Source: Lachnobacterium bovis DSM 14045 | Lineage (GTDB): Bacteria > Bacillota > Clostridia > Lachnospirales > Lachnospiraceae | Assembly: GCF_900107245.1 (NCBI RefSeq) | Contig: NZ_FNPG01000005.1 | Span: 62,001 to 126,000, forward strand | Length of the DNA stretch: 64,000 nucleotides | Reading direction: 5' to 3' | In this document: positions 9,589 to 19,138 of the stretch, one piece after another | How positions within the stretch are numbered: the first letter of the stretch is position 1 | Layout of the letters: every line of letters begins with the position of its first letter | The notes under the pieces: model-generated | What the model saw: the letters and a program-made list of their open reading frames with translations, nothing else | Database searches by the model: none | Told to the model about the DNA's origin: nothing | Made by a program: the position numbers and the translations under genes

Positions 9589-11012
9589 TATGCTAAGCCT
9601 CCTAAGAAATAAAATCCTTTTGATTCTTCTAATTTAACATTATATATGTTACCTATCATATCTTTTGTTCCTTTAAAATGAACAACAAGATTATTCTCTA
9701 AACGACCTGTTACTAAGGAATCATCATGATCATTTAAACTTTCTACTAAGACCGGTACAACTTTGCCTTCTAAACTTTTTGCTTTTTTAGCTGATATTTC
9801 CTGTACCTCTTTTAGCAAACGATTGAACCTTTCTTTAACAACATCTGGTGGAACCTGATTATCCATTGTCGCAGCTGGAGTACCTGTACGTTTTGAATAA
9901 ATAAATGTAAAGGCACTATCATATTCAACTTCTTTTACTACATTTAATGTTTCCTGAAAATCTTCCTCTGTTTCTCCAGGAAAACCAACAATAATATCTG
10001 TTGTAATAGCAATATCAGGAATAGTTTCTCTTAATTTTCTAACAATATCTAAATATTTTTCTTTATCATAATGTCTATTCATGATTTTTAAAATTCTCGA
10101 GCTTCCTGATTGAAGTGGTAAATGCATGTGACCACATACCTTATCACATTCTTTCATTGCTAAAATTAAATCATCTGACAAATCCTTTGGATGAGATGTC
10201 ATAAATCTTATACGTTTTAATCCTTCGATTTTATTAATTTCACGTAATAGATTTGCAAAAGTCATTGGATTTTCTAAGTTTTTACCATAAGAATTTACAT
10301 TTTGTCCTAATAACATAACTTCGCATACTCCATCAGCTACAAGACCTTCTATTTCTCTAATAATATCCTTAGGCTCACGACTCTTTTCTCTTCCCCTAAC
10401 GTATGGAACAATACAATAACTACAGAAGTTATTACATCCAAACATGATATTAACTCCAGATTTAAATTTGAATTTACGTTTAATTGGTAAATCTTCAACA
10501 ATTTTATCATTTTCTTTCCATACATCAATAACTTGTTTATCTGTTGATAAACATCTATATACAAGTTCTGCAAATTTATAAATATTATGTGTACCAAAAA
10601 TCAAATTAACATACTTATAACTTTTCTTTAATTTTTCAATTACACCGGTCTCTTGCATCATACAACCACATAATCCAATGATCATATGTGGATTTTTCTT
10701 TTTGTAGTTTTGAAGATATCCTAATCTTCCCCAAACCTTGTTGTCCGCATTTTCTCTAACTGTACATGTATTATACACAACAAAATCAGCATGTTCATCT
10801 TCTACTTCAACATAGCCCATTTCTGTTAAAATACCAACAAGTTTTTCAGAATCTCTAGCATTCATTTGACAGCCAAATGTTACAACAGAAAAAGTTAACT
10901 TTCTACCTAGTTCCTTTTCTTTTGCAAAAACTAACTCTTTTGCCTTTTCCATGTATTCATATTGTCTTTTTGATTCCTGTTCAGGAGTTAAATTTAATTC
11001 AAAATCTCTCAT
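9588..11012 (-). CDS. miaB: tRNA-2-methylthio-N6-dimethylallyladenosine synthase MiaB
   Basis: A 474-residue radical SAM methylthiotransferase that adds a methylthio group to i6A37 of tRNAs reading UNN codons. The N-terminal MTTase domain carries cluster cysteines C48, C83 and C117. The radical SAM cluster is C193-xxx-C197-xx-C200 (GCNNFCSYCIVPYVRG), and a TRAM domain ends the protein. The extra 35-residue N-terminal segment before TFGCQMN is typical of Bacillota MiaB. The ATG follows GAGGAA. It overlaps the next gene by one base. Confidence 0.95.
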   Translation of the reverse strand: MRDFELNLTPEQESKRQYEYMEKAKELVFAKEKELGRKLTFSVVTFGCQMNARDSEKLVGILTEMGYVEVEDEHADFVVYNTCTVRENADNKVWGRLGYLQNYKKKNPHMIIGLCGCMMQETGVIEKLKKSYKYVNLIFGTHNIYKFAELVYRCLSTDKQVIDVWKENDKIVEDLPIKRKFKFKSGVNIMFGCNNFCSYCIVPYVRGREKSREPKDIIREIEGLVADGVCEVMLLGQNVNSYGKNLENPMTFANLLREINKIEGLKRIRFMTSHPKDLSDDLILAMKECDKVCGHMHLPLQSGSSRILKIMNRHYDKEKYLDIVRKLRETIPDIAITTDIIVGFPGETEEDFQETLNVVKEVEYDSAFTFIYSKRTGTPAATMDNQVPPDVVKERFNRLLKEVQEISAKKAKSLEGKVVPVLVESLNDHDDSLVTGRLENNLVVHFKGTKDMIGNIYNVKLEESKGFYFLGGLA

Positions 11013-11041
11013 ATGTTCCTCTATTTCTTCATTTTTTGAAA

Positions 11042-12292
11042 CTATCTTATTTGACCGTTTCCGTAAATGATATATTTTGAACTTGTAAGTGCTTCAAGTC
11101 CCATTGGTCCTCTCGCATGTATTTTTTGAGTACTAATGCCTATTTCTGCACCAAAACCAAATTCATTTCCATCTGTAAATCTTGTAGATGCATTAACATA
11201 TACACATGAAGCATCTACTTCATCTAAAAACTTCTGTGCATTAGAATAACTTTCCGTTATGATTGCTTCTGAATGCCCAGTGTTATATCTATTAATATGA
11301 TATATAGCCTCATCAACTGTATCAACCACTTTAACAGATAATTTGTAGTCAAGGTATTCTTTTCCCCAATCTTCATCTGTAGCTTTATTTACTAATGATT
11401 TTTCACCTAAACATTCCATGGCTTTATCATCAGCATATAAATTAACATTTTTTTCTTTTAAAGTATCATATAATTTTGGTAAAAAATCAGCTGCAATTTT
11501 ACTATTAACAACTAAAGATTCTGTTGCATTACAAACTCCAATACGCTGAGTCTTTGCATTTTTTATTATTGCTAATGCTTTATCAAAATCAGCACTCTCA
11601 TCAACATAAATGTGACAGTTTCCTGTTCCTGTTTCTATTACAGGAATTGTTGAATTATTAACTACAGATTTTATCAATCCGCTTCCACCTCTTGGAATTA
11701 AGACATCAACATATTGATTCATTTTCATAAATTCATTAGTTTTCTCTCTAGATGTATCTTCAATAATAGAAACCAAACCAACTGGTGCATTGTTTTTCTC
11801 TACTGCCTTTTGTAAGCTAGCAACAACAGCAATATTAGAATTAATTGCATCACTACCGCCTTTTAAAATTGCACAATTACCAGTTTTTAAACACAATGCA
11901 AATACATCTGATGTAACATTTGGTCTAGCTTCATAAATCACACCTACAACACCGATAGGAACAACTTTTTTTCCAATCACAAGACCATTTGGACGTTTAG
12001 TCATTGATAAAACATTACCAATTGGATCTTGTAAATTGGCCACCTGTCTTAATCCATCAGCCATATCCTCGATTCTTTTGCTTGTAAGCAATAAACGATC
12101 CTGCAAGCCTTGTGGCATATTATTCTGTTTTGCATTTTTCATATCAATTTCGTTAGCTTTTATAATCAAGTCTGTGTCTTCCACTAACTGAGCAGCAGCA
12201 TCTATTAATATTTTATTTTTTTCATTTGTTGTTAATTTTGCAACCTCATGTTTAACCTCAAAAGCTCTTTTACATAGATCTCTTATTTCCAT
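11042..12292 (-). CDS. proA: Gamma-glutamyl phosphate reductase ProA
   Basis: Second enzyme of proline synthesis; it reduces gamma-glutamyl phosphate to glutamate semialdehyde with NADPH. The 416 residues match the family throughout, including the catalytic cysteine segment [15 protein letters not shown] and [15 protein letters not shown] near the end. I chose the ATG at 12292, which has GGAGG six bases upstream; the open frame extends 13 codons further into the neighbouring gene without a ribosome binding site. proB lies nearby, separated by two small genes, so both proline genes are in the same run. Confidence 0.96.
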   Translation of the reverse strand: MEIRDLCKRAFEVKHEVAKLTTNEKNKILIDAAAQLVEDTDLIIKANEIDMKNAKQNNMPQGLQDRLLLTSKRIEDMADGLRQVANLQDPIGNVLSMTKRPNGLVIGKKVVPIGVVGVIYEARPNVTSDVFALCLKTGNCAILKGGSDAINSNIAVVASLQKAVEKNNAPVGLVSIIEDTSREKTNEFMKMNQYVDVLIPRGGSGLIKSVVNNSTIPVIETGTGNCHIYVDESADFDKALAIIKNAKTQRIGVCNATESLVVNSKIAADFLPKLYDTLKEKNVNLYADDKAMECLGEKSLVNKATDEDWGKEYLDYKLSVKVVDTVDEAIYHINRYNTGHSEAIITESYSNAQKFLDEVDASCVYVNASTRFTDGNEFGFGAEIGISTQKIHARGPMGLEALTSSKYIIYGNGQIR

Positions 12293-12323
12293 ACTAATCC
12301 TCCATTTTAATATCATAACAAAC

Positions 12324-12917
12324 TTATTCAAAAATCACTTTATCTAAAAACACATCGTACTTCTGTGAATACGTTGTTTCATATAGCTGCTCCTTAAAAG
12401 CAACTCCTATCTTTAAAAGCTTGGGATATTTTGCAAAAAATCTATCATAATATCCTTTTCCATACCCCATTCTTTCGCCTTTAAATGTAAAAGCTACACC
12501 TGGAGTATAGACCACAATTTGTTCCGTTTTATTAATATCAGAATTTCTCTCACCTTCATAAAATTTCTTATAAAGATTCTCTTCGAATTTGTTACAATAC
12601 GTTTTAGGTTCTCTAACATTAAAACTACCATTTTCTAAATCTAATAAAGATTCAATTTGATAAAAATTCATACTATCTTTTTTTACTCTAGGCAAAAAAA
12701 CTTTTTTATTATCAGCTAATGCTTGAATAATAAATTCATCTATATTCACTTCATCTTCTAAAGCCGCATATGCAAAAAAAACATTATTTATCTTATATTC
12801 ATCAGAGTTTATAATACTCTCAACTATCTTTTTGCTTTTTGCTCTTTTTATACCTATAGGCAATAATTTTCTTTGAGATAACGCTTTTTGTCTAAGCTTC
12901 TTCTTTTTTTCTTCCAT
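12324..12917 (-). CDS. 5-formyltetrahydrofolate cyclo-ligase
   Basis: A 197-residue enzyme that uses ATP to convert 5-formyl-THF to 5,10-methenyl-THF, returning a storage or dead-end folate to the one-carbon pool. Family features are the N-terminal [15 protein letters not shown] basic stretch for nucleotide binding, VNIDEFI, and the C-terminal motif [19 protein letters not shown]. It lies between DUF896 and proA with small gaps on the same strand. The ATG has AAGGAC upstream. The family is clear. Confidence 0.93.
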   Translation of the reverse strand: MEEKKKKLRQKALSQRKLLPIGIKRAKSKKIVESIINSDEYKINNVFFAYAALEDEVNIDEFIIQALADNKKVFLPRVKKDSMNFYQIESLLDLENGSFNVREPKTYCNKFEENLYKKFYEGERNSDINKTEQIVVYTPGVAFTFKGERMGYGKGYYDRFFAKYPKLLKIGVAFKEQLYETTYSQKYDVFLDKVIFE

Positions 12918-12922
12918 GATAA

Positions 12923-13147
12923 CTATTGTCCTTTATGTTTTTTTGCGTGCTCCTCGCCCAAATTTTTCACAGAGCCATCTGCCTGAACCACATCAATATT
13001 ATTTAGCTGACTAGCAACATTTTGTTTAATATCAGCAATAAATTCTTTTCTTAAAATCAATTGTTCTTTTTTTTCTTCAGGTGTTAATCCTTGCTCTTTA
13101 GACTTACGATATAACTCGTTAATTCTATCAATTTTTTCTTTTGTCAT
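12923..13147 (-). CDS. DUF896 family protein (YnzC-like)
   Basis: A 74-residue protein matching the DUF896 family, whose structural members fold as a short helical hairpin. The sequence KIDRINELYRKSKEQGLTPE and the following EEKKEQLILRKEFI are characteristic. The ribosome binding site before the ATG is weak (GGTAG). It sits between proB and the folate cyclo-ligase gene, with five to seven bases on each side. The cellular role of the family is not established; YnzC of Bacillus is in an SOS operon, but no such context is seen here. Confidence 0.88.
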   Translation of the reverse strand: MTKEKIDRINELYRKSKEQGLTPEEKKEQLILRKEFIADIKQNVASQLNNIDVVQADGSVKNLGEEHAKKHKGQ

Positions 13148-13153
13148 TTTGTG

Positions 13154-13993
13154 CTACCCTATACTTTCTATTATAAAATTTGCTAAATTAAAGTTAGGAT
13201 TTTTCTTCCTAACAAATTTAGTACCTAAATAATCGCCATTAAAAATATCACTAATGACACTAATGTCAGAAGCATTAGCAATTATCATATCAGCACCTGA
13301 TTCTGTTGCGACCTTAGCTGCCATAAGTTTAGTTGCCATTCCACCTGTCCCAACGTCACTTCCAGTGCTACCCTTAGCCATTGACAAAATATCAGAATTA
13401 ATCTCTGATACTTCTTTAATCAATTCAGCATCCGGATTACTATGTGGATCATCCGTGTATAATCCATCAATATCTGATAACAAAATAAGTAAATCTGCAT
13501 CTATCAAAGATGCCACAAGCGCTGATAATGTATCATTATCACCAAATTTCATTTCATAAGTGCTAACAGTATCATTTTCATTTACAATAGGAACTACTCC
13601 CATATTAAACAATTCATCAAATGTATTTTTAGCATTATTTCTAGATACAGGATTAATCATCGTATTTTTTGTAAGCAAAATCTGTCCTGCAATATGATTG
13701 TATTCTCCAAAAAACTTTTGATAAGTCATCATTAATCTACTTTGACCAACTGCTGCACATGCTTGCTTTGTAGATGTTGTAGAGGGGCGTTCTTTTAAGT
13801 TTAGCGCTTTACGTCCAACAGCAATTGCTCCCGAACTAACTAAACACACATCAATTCCCCTGTTTTGTAAATCACATAATTGTCTAACCAAATGTTCGAT
13901 CTTAATAAAATCCTGATTTCCAGTCTCTTCATGTGTAAGAGAAGACGAACCTATCTTAATTACTACTCTTTTATAACCATTATTTTGATTCAT
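13154..13993 (-). CDS. proB: Glutamate 5-kinase ProB, short form
   Basis: First enzyme of proline synthesis, phosphorylating the glutamate gamma-carboxylate with ATP. The amino acid kinase fold is seen from VVIKIGSSSLTHEETGN through LILLSDIDGLYTDDPH and GSTGSDVGTGGMATKLMAAK. At 279 residues it lacks the C-terminal PUA domain found in the 367-residue E. coli enzyme; short forms are normal in many Clostridia. It is the first gene of the minus-strand run and has AAAGGTG before the ATG, so the operon promoter should lie between 13994 and the divergent apbE gene. I cannot pick a convincing promoter there. Confidence 0.95.
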   Translation of the reverse strand: MNQNNGYKRVVIKIGSSSLTHEETGNQDFIKIEHLVRQLCDLQNRGIDVCLVSSGAIAVGRKALNLKERPSTTSTKQACAAVGQSRLMMTYQKFFGEYNHIAGQILLTKNTMINPVSRNNAKNTFDELFNMGVVPIVNENDTVSTYEMKFGDNDTLSALVASLIDADLLILLSDIDGLYTDDPHSNPDAELIKEVSEINSDILSMAKGSTGSDVGTGGMATKLMAAKVATESGADMIIANASDISVISDIFNGDYLGTKFVRKKNPNFNLANFIIESIG

Positions 13994-14161
13994 TTCTATT
14001 CACCTTTCTACAATCATCCTTAAGCATTCAACTTATACAATATCATAAAAACGACTAATCAGCAAGTCATACTTCAGAACCTATTTTCAAAGTACAACCT
14101 AATGACTTTTGATTTTTATTGTGATATTATTAACTTATATATAATTAATGGAGGGCATATC

Positions 14162-15244
14162 ATGAAACAAACAAAAAAAAGAGCCTCATTAATAGGCGTT
14201 ATTTTATTCCTAATTGTGATTACATTTGCTTTATCATCTCGCTTTTTTTCTAAATATGATAAAGCTTCAAATAATCCTATAACAAGTTCAAAATTTTCTT
14301 TGGATACTATTGTAACAATTACTGTTTATAATAATGAAGATTCAAAATACGTTGATAAATGTTTCGATATTATAAACAAATATGATAATATGTTTTCAAC
14401 TTCTAAAGCAAACAGTGATATTTCAAAAATAAACACTAATCCAAATAAATTCGTACACGTTCATAAAGATACAATTGAAGTATTAAAATCGTCTATAAAA
14501 ACTGCTCAACAGACAAATGGACTTTTTGATCCAACAATTGGAAAACTAACAGATTTATGGAATATTTCAGAACTAGCCAAAAATGCAAAGAACAAAAACA
14601 ATGAAGTGTCAGCTAATAACATTCCTTCTGCTGAAAAAATACACTCTTTAGTACCTCATATAAATTATAAAAATATTAAAATTCAAGACGATTCTGTTAT
14701 GTTGTGTGATTCAAATGCGAAAATAGATTTAGGAGGAATTGCCAAAGGATATATAGCAGATAAAATTAAACTTTACTTTAATAAATGTCCTTTAAAAAAC
14801 AAAGCTATCATTAATTTAGGTGGTAATATTCTAACTATAAATAAAAGTTCTTCTGATACTTTTAATATTGGTATTCAAAAACCATTTTCAGCAACTAATA
14901 GCACTATCGGTAAAATAAAAATATCAAATTCTTCGATTGTTACATCTGGAATATATGAAAGATTTTTTAAATGTAACAATAAAATATATCACCATATTTT
15001 AAATACCTCCACAGGTTATCCTGTTGATAATAATTTAGAAGAAGTAACTATTATTACACCAAAATCAACAAATGCCGATGCTTTAAGCACCAGTGTTTTT
15101 TCAATGGGTTTAAAAAATGGAAAAAACTATATTGAATCACTAAAAAACACTGAAGCTATTTTTGTTACTAAAGATAAAAAAGTTTATTTAACTAATGGTA
15201 TAAAAGATTTTGAATTAACTGACTCAGCATACACTATTCAATAA
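14162..15244 (+). CDS. apbE: FAD:protein FMN transferase ApbE
   Basis: A 360-residue enzyme that transfers FMN from FAD to a threonine of target proteins outside the membrane. Residues 8-29 form an N-terminal hydrophobic anchor; there is no lipobox cysteine, unlike many ApbE lipoproteins. The family motifs IDLGGIAKGYIADKI and INLGGNIL, and the C-terminal DALSTSVFSMG, are visible. The ATG at 14162 has GGAGGG seven bases upstream; the frame opens 20 codons earlier without a ribosome binding site. It faces the rnf operon, whose RnfG and RnfD carry TGAT flavinylation motifs, so these are the likely targets. Confidence 0.94.
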   Translation: MKQTKKRASLIGVILFLIVITFALSSRFFSKYDKASNNPITSSKFSLDTIVTITVYNNEDSKYVDKCFDIINKYDNMFSTSKANSDISKINTNPNKFVHVHKDTIEVLKSSIKTAQQTNGLFDPTIGKLTDLWNISELAKNAKNKNNEVSANNIPSAEKIHSLVPHINYKNIKIQDDSVMLCDSNAKIDLGGIAKGYIADKIKLYFNKCPLKNKAIINLGGNILTINKSSSDTFNIGIQKPFSATNSTIGKIKISNSSIVTSGIYERFFKCNNKIYHHILNTSTGYPVDNNLEEVTIITPKSTNADALSTSVFSMGLKNGKNYIESLKNTEAIFVTKDKKVYLTNGIKDFELTDSAYTIQ

Positions 15245-15246
15245 TA

Positions 15247-15317
15247 AAAATGATCTTAACTATTTCAAATAATGATACTTTCTTTAAATACCATTTTCTA
15301 ATAATTAAGATCATTTT
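15247..15317. terminator. Bidirectional terminator between apbE and rnfB
   Basis: A perfect 13-base inverted repeat (AAAATGATCTTAA at 15247 and its complement at 15305) encloses a nested weaker stem around AATGATA/TACCATT. T-rich sequence follows on both strands. It lies directly after the apbE stop and can also end rnf transcription coming from the other side. Confidence 0.7.
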
Positions 15318-15433
15318 CTTTTTATTTTAAACTCATTATATGTGTATTATAAAAGTATCTTTTAAAACATCATATTAATAATTCAATATTAATGATTATA
15401 TTCTAATGATATTTTTTATAATTACCATATAAA

Positions 15434-16231
15434 CTATAAAATGATTTTCTTAGGACACTTTTGAGCACATATGCCACATCCTGTACATTTATCCTGATCA
15501 ATATATGCAACATTATCTATCACTTTTATAGCTTCAACCGGACAATTCTTTTCACATAGATGACAAGCAATACATCCAACCGAACAGGCCTTCATAACAT
15601 CTTTACCTTTGTCTTTTGAACTACACTTTACAATATGTGCTGCATTATAAGGGACAAGTTCTATTAGATTTTGTGGGCATGCCTCAATACATTTTCCGCA
15701 TGCCTTACACTCCATAGGATTTACTTCTGCAATTTTTCCTTCTGTTATATGAATTGCATCGAATGGACATACAGCAACACACTCACCAAAACCTAAACAC
15801 CCATAACGACATGCCTTTGCTCCACCATTTGGAACAAATTTTACATTTGAACAACTTTTATTACCTGAATAAACATAAAAATCTTTTGTTTTATCACAAG
15901 TACCAGAACATTTAACGAAAGCGACCTTTTTTTCTCCCTCTTCTGCTTTTACGCCCATTATCTCACCTACTAGCTTTGCAACTGGTGAACCACCAACTGG
16001 GCACTGATTTACTGGAGCTTCTCCTTTTACAATTGCTGCAGCAAGTCCTGAACAACCTGCGTATCCACAGCCTCCACAATTGTTTCCTGGTAGAACTTCT
16101 ATAATTTTTTCTTCTCTTTCATCAACTGGAACTTTAAATTTTTCTCCTGCTATTCCTAAAAAAATTGCTATTAACAATCCAACACATCCAACAACAATAG
16201 CAGGAATTATAATCGCAGTAAAATTAATCAT
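15434..16231 (-). CDS. rnfB: Rnf complex electron transport subunit RnfB
   Basis: The 265-residue iron-sulfur subunit that accepts electrons from reduced ferredoxin. An N-terminal membrane helix (residues 5-28) is followed by the CGGCGYAGCSGLA cluster domain near residue 52. Several [4Fe-4S] ferredoxin motifs follow, including CKACGKCIEACP, CIACHLCEKNCP and the final CTGCGICAQKCP. It is the last gene of the operon, as in Clostridia (order C, D, G, E, A, B). Length and motifs are normal. Confidence 0.96.
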   Translation of the reverse strand: MINFTAIIIPAIVVGCVGLLIAIFLGIAGEKFKVPVDEREEKIIEVLPGNNCGGCGYAGCSGLAAAIVKGEAPVNQCPVGGSPVAKLVGEIMGVKAEEGEKKVAFVKCSGTCDKTKDFYVYSGNKSCSNVKFVPNGGAKACRYGCLGFGECVAVCPFDAIHITEGKIAEVNPMECKACGKCIEACPQNLIELVPYNAAHIVKCSSKDKGKDVMKACSVGCIACHLCEKNCPVEAIKVIDNVAYIDQDKCTGCGICAQKCPKKIIL

Positions 16232-16243
16232 TTGTCATTCCTC

Positions 16244-16819
16244 CTATATCATACCTGAAAATCCCATAAATGCGATTGACATTAAGCACGCAGTTAACAA
16301 AACTGTTGCAGTACCTTGAAATGTTTTAGGTATATCATTATATTCAATTTTTTCTCGTATTCCTGCCATTAACACAATTGCAATCAAAAAACCGATTCCA
16401 GTTGTAAAACCATAGACAACACTTTCTAATACATTGTATTCATTTGTTACACTGTTAATTGCTACACCTAATACAGCACAGTTTGTTGTAATTAGAGGTA
16501 AATACACTCCTAGTGCCTTATACAATGATGGAATTGATTTTTTTAAGAACATCTCAACAAATTGTACTAATGCTGCTATTACTAAAATAAAAACTATTGT
16601 TTTCAAATATGATAAATCTAAAGGATTTAAAATAAATTTATAAATTAAACTTGTAATAAACGCCGACATTGTTATTACGAAAACAACTGCTCCTCCCATT
16701 CCGGCAGCCGTTTCTTTCTTTTTTGAAACTCCTAGGAATGCACATATTCCTAAAAATTGACTAAGAACAACGTTATTTACAATCGCTGAACTAATTGCAA
16801 TAACAAGTAATGTTTTCAT
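16244..16819 (-). CDS. rnfA: Rnf complex membrane subunit RnfA
   Basis: A 191-residue membrane subunit with six predicted helices. The N-terminal VNNVVLSQFLGICAFLGVSKK and central YLPLITTNCAVLGVA segments carry the two cysteines (in GIC and TNC) that hold the intramembrane iron-sulfur centre shared with RnfE in this family. It lies between rnfE and rnfB with short gaps. RnfA and RnfE are homologous to each other with opposite topology. Confidence 0.96.
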   Translation of the reverse strand: MKTLLVIAISSAIVNNVVLSQFLGICAFLGVSKKKETAAGMGGAVVFVITMSAFITSLIYKFILNPLDLSYLKTIVFILVIAALVQFVEMFLKKSIPSLYKALGVYLPLITTNCAVLGVAINSVTNEYNVLESVVYGFTTGIGFLIAIVLMAGIREKIEYNDIPKTFQGTATVLLTACLMSIAFMGFSGMI

Positions 16820-16833
16820 AGAACTTTCCTCCC

Positions 16834-17568
16834 CTATTTACTGTTTTGTTTTTCCTTATCTTGAGATTTAGAATGTTCCTCAACACCTCCACATAATCCA
16901 GCATTTGAGCATCCAAGACATGCTCCGCTCAAACATCCTGAAGGTGGTGCAAGTGGTGTACCTTTTTCTTCCATTTTCTTTCTTACTATATTCATTCCTG
17001 CAACTAAGAAAGCTAAAACAAGGAAAGCTCCTGGTGCCATAATAAAAATAGTCATTGGAGTAAAGCCCTTAATCTGTTTTAAAACTGGAAAACCAAGCAT
17101 AGTTCCTGCTCCAATCGTTTCACGAACTAAACCTATTAAAAATAAGCCTACAGTAAATCCAAATCCCATTCCTATTCCATCAAAAACTGATGGTATGACT
17201 GGGTTTTTTGAAGCATAACTTTCTGCACGACCTAAAATAATACAATTTACAACAATAAGTGGAATATATACTCCTAATGCTGCTGATAACGAAGGTAAAT
17301 ATGCCTTCATTATGAATTCAACTACTGTAACTAATGATGCTACAATAACAATATATGCAGGCATTCTAACACCATTTGGAATCACTTTTCGAAATGATGA
17401 TATGATTAAATTGGACAAAATCAAAACAACTGTTGTTGAAAGTCCCATTCCTATACCATTTATTGCAGATGAGGTTACAGCTAATGTGGGACACATTCCA
17501 AGCATCAACACGAACACTGGATTTTCTTTTATAATACCATTATATAATCTTTCCGTATTCTTTCCCAT
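16834..17568 (-). CDS. rnfE: Rnf complex membrane subunit RnfE
   Basis: A 244-residue integral membrane subunit with six helices, homologous to RnfA. The cysteine segments are FVLMLGMCPTLAVTSSAING and VYIPLIVVNCIILGRAES. The C-terminal tail is unusual: it adds about 45 residues with CLSGACLGCSNAGLCGG, a cluster of four cysteines that looks able to bind metal or a cluster. Cys-rich tails occur in some clostridial RnfE proteins, but their role is not known to me. The start overlaps the rnfG stop by one base. Confidence 0.95.
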   Translation of the reverse strand: MGKNTERLYNGIIKENPVFVLMLGMCPTLAVTSSAINGIGMGLSTTVVLILSNLIISSFRKVIPNGVRMPAYIVIVASLVTVVEFIMKAYLPSLSAALGVYIPLIVVNCIILGRAESYASKNPVIPSVFDGIGMGFGFTVGLFLIGLVRETIGAGTMLGFPVLKQIKGFTPMTIFIMAPGAFLVLAFLVAGMNIVRKKMEEKGTPLAPPSGCLSGACLGCSNAGLCGGVEEHSKSQDKEKQNSK

Positions 17569-18173
17569 TATACCTTACCTCCTTTAAGATTTTTATATAC
17601 CACTAATGCAGAATTGCAACCGTTTGATACAGCTTTTGAAGTTATAGTTGCACCAGTAATTGCTTCTATTTCATTATCCTGTGATGGTTTTTGTTTTACT
17701 ACTTCTAACTTATCTACTTTTTTATTATTAAATTGTTTTGAAAATTCTTTTTCACTTGCCTTTAAACCCAAACCTGGTGTTTCACTTGAAGCAGTAATTG
17801 AATAACCATTTATTGTTCCATCATTTTTTATTCCAACTGAAAAAGTAATGCTTCCCTGACTACCATCTTTTGCCGTAACAGTAATTACATAACCAATAGT
17901 CTTTCCATCTTTTCCCTTGGCCTCCTGAATATCATCAATAACATCATTATAGCCCTTTTTACTAACAATTTTATTAACTTTATTTTTATCAAATGAATGT
18001 TTTTTAAAGGAATCTGCTTCTTTGTAAACTGCTTTATAAGCTGTTAGTGCTGTTTGTTCTTCGGCTGCTTTTATTGGACCCTTTGTAATATTATATACAG
18101 TTCCTAAAATGAAACCCAATATTAATGTAAATGCTGTAAGAATCAAAGCATCATGTATAATTTTTTTATTCAT
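17568..18173 (-). CDS. rnfG: Rnf complex flavin subunit RnfG
   Basis: A 201-residue subunit with one N-terminal membrane helix (residues 8-30) and an extracytoplasmic FMN-binding domain. The covalent flavin site is TGATIT at 173-178, with the last threonine (Thr178) the expected attachment residue. GLGLKASEKEFSKQF around residue 135 is also typical. The start overlaps the rnfD stop by eight bases, and the ATG has GGAGG upstream. ApbE encoded across the terminator is the probable flavinylating enzyme. Confidence 0.96.
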   Translation of the reverse strand: MNKKIIHDALILTAFTLILGFILGTVYNITKGPIKAAEEQTALTAYKAVYKEADSFKKHSFDKNKVNKIVSKKGYNDVIDDIQEAKGKDGKTIGYVITVTAKDGSQGSITFSVGIKNDGTINGYSITASSETPGLGLKASEKEFSKQFNNKKVDKLEVVKQKPSQDNEIEAITGATITSKAVSNGCNSALVVYKNLKGGKV

Positions 18174-19125
18174 TTTTCTTTGCCTCCTTACTCACTCCAA
18201 ATGCTCTAGGAATAGTAACATCTTCAATAAGAGGAACAAGTAAATTACTTAGAATTATGGCAAATGACACACCTTCAGCATTTGCTCCAAAGCATCTAAA
18301 TAATCCTGTTAAAATACCACAACATATTCCAAAGTATAATCTTCCTCTTGGTGTTATAGGTGATGTTACATAATCTGTTGCCATGAAAAATGCACCTAGC
18401 ATTAATCCCCCACCGCAAACTTCAGCTATTATATAATTAATATCAAACTGATATTTGCCAAATATTGCTATGAAAGCAACAAAGGACAAAATGTAACTTG
18501 CAGGTATTGTCAAGTCAATAACACCTACTAAAATAAGAAATGCTGCACCAAGTACAATCGCAATTGTCGAAGTTTCTCCAATTGTACCTGCAGTTTGACC
18601 AATTAACATCTTTAGTGAATTCACATTCTCAATTCCTTCATTTTTAATTACAGCAAGTGGAGTTGCTCCTGTATAACCATCAATATTGAAATTAGTCATA
18701 TCTGCTGCAAAAGATATCAAAAGGAAACATCTTGCACCTAATGCCGGATTCATAAAATTCTGCCCTAAACCACCAAACAACATTTTAACTATTACTATGG
18801 CAAATACACCACCAATAACAGCTTCCCAAAGTGGAAGTGTTGCTGGTAAATTCAAACCTAATAATAATCCTGTTACAACGCAACTTAAATCAGATATAGT
18901 ACTTTCTTTTTTTACAATTTTATTAAAACAAATCTCTGATAAAACACATGATAGAATTGTTACTAACACTACAAATAATGCTCTGATTCCGAAATTATAT
19001 ACTCCAAAAAAAGTTGCAGGCAAAAGTGCTATAATCACATATAACATTATTTTTGTTGTTGAATCATTTGCTCTAACATGTGGTGATGATGAAACTTGAT
19101 ATAATGTATCATTTTTTTCACTCAA
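18166..19125 (-). CDS. rnfD: Rnf complex membrane flavin subunit RnfD
   Basis: A 319-residue polytopic subunit with about nine helices. The N-terminus MSEKNDTLYQVSSSPHVRAN is typical of RnfD. TGATPL near residues 152-157 is the second covalent FMN site (threonine about 155). I chose a TTG start at 19125, because GAGAGGTG lies six bases before it; the GTG three codons earlier would sit inside that ribosome binding site. It follows rnfC by 13 bases. Confidence 0.94.
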   Translation of the reverse strand: MSEKNDTLYQVSSSPHVRANDSTTKIMLYVIIALLPATFFGVYNFGIRALFVVLVTILSCVLSEICFNKIVKKESTISDLSCVVTGLLLGLNLPATLPLWEAVIGGVFAIVIVKMLFGGLGQNFMNPALGARCFLLISFAADMTNFNIDGYTGATPLAVIKNEGIENVNSLKMLIGQTAGTIGETSTIAIVLGAAFLILVGVIDLTIPASYILSFVAFIAIFGKYQFDINYIIAEVCGGGLMLGAFFMATDYVTSPITPRGRLYFGICCGILTGLFRCFGANAEGVSFAIILSNLLVPLIEDVTIPRAFGVSKEAKKNE

Positions 19126-19138
19126 AATAGTCACCTCT

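Noticed and set aside
12293-12331. ProA start 13 codons further upstream
   Set aside because: The longer frame overlaps the neighbouring gene and lacks a ribosome binding site, while GGAGG precedes the ATG at 12292.
14102-14161. N-terminal extension of ApbE by 20 codons
   Set aside because: The ATG at 14162 has GGAGGG at the right distance and starts a normal membrane anchor; the earlier start has none.
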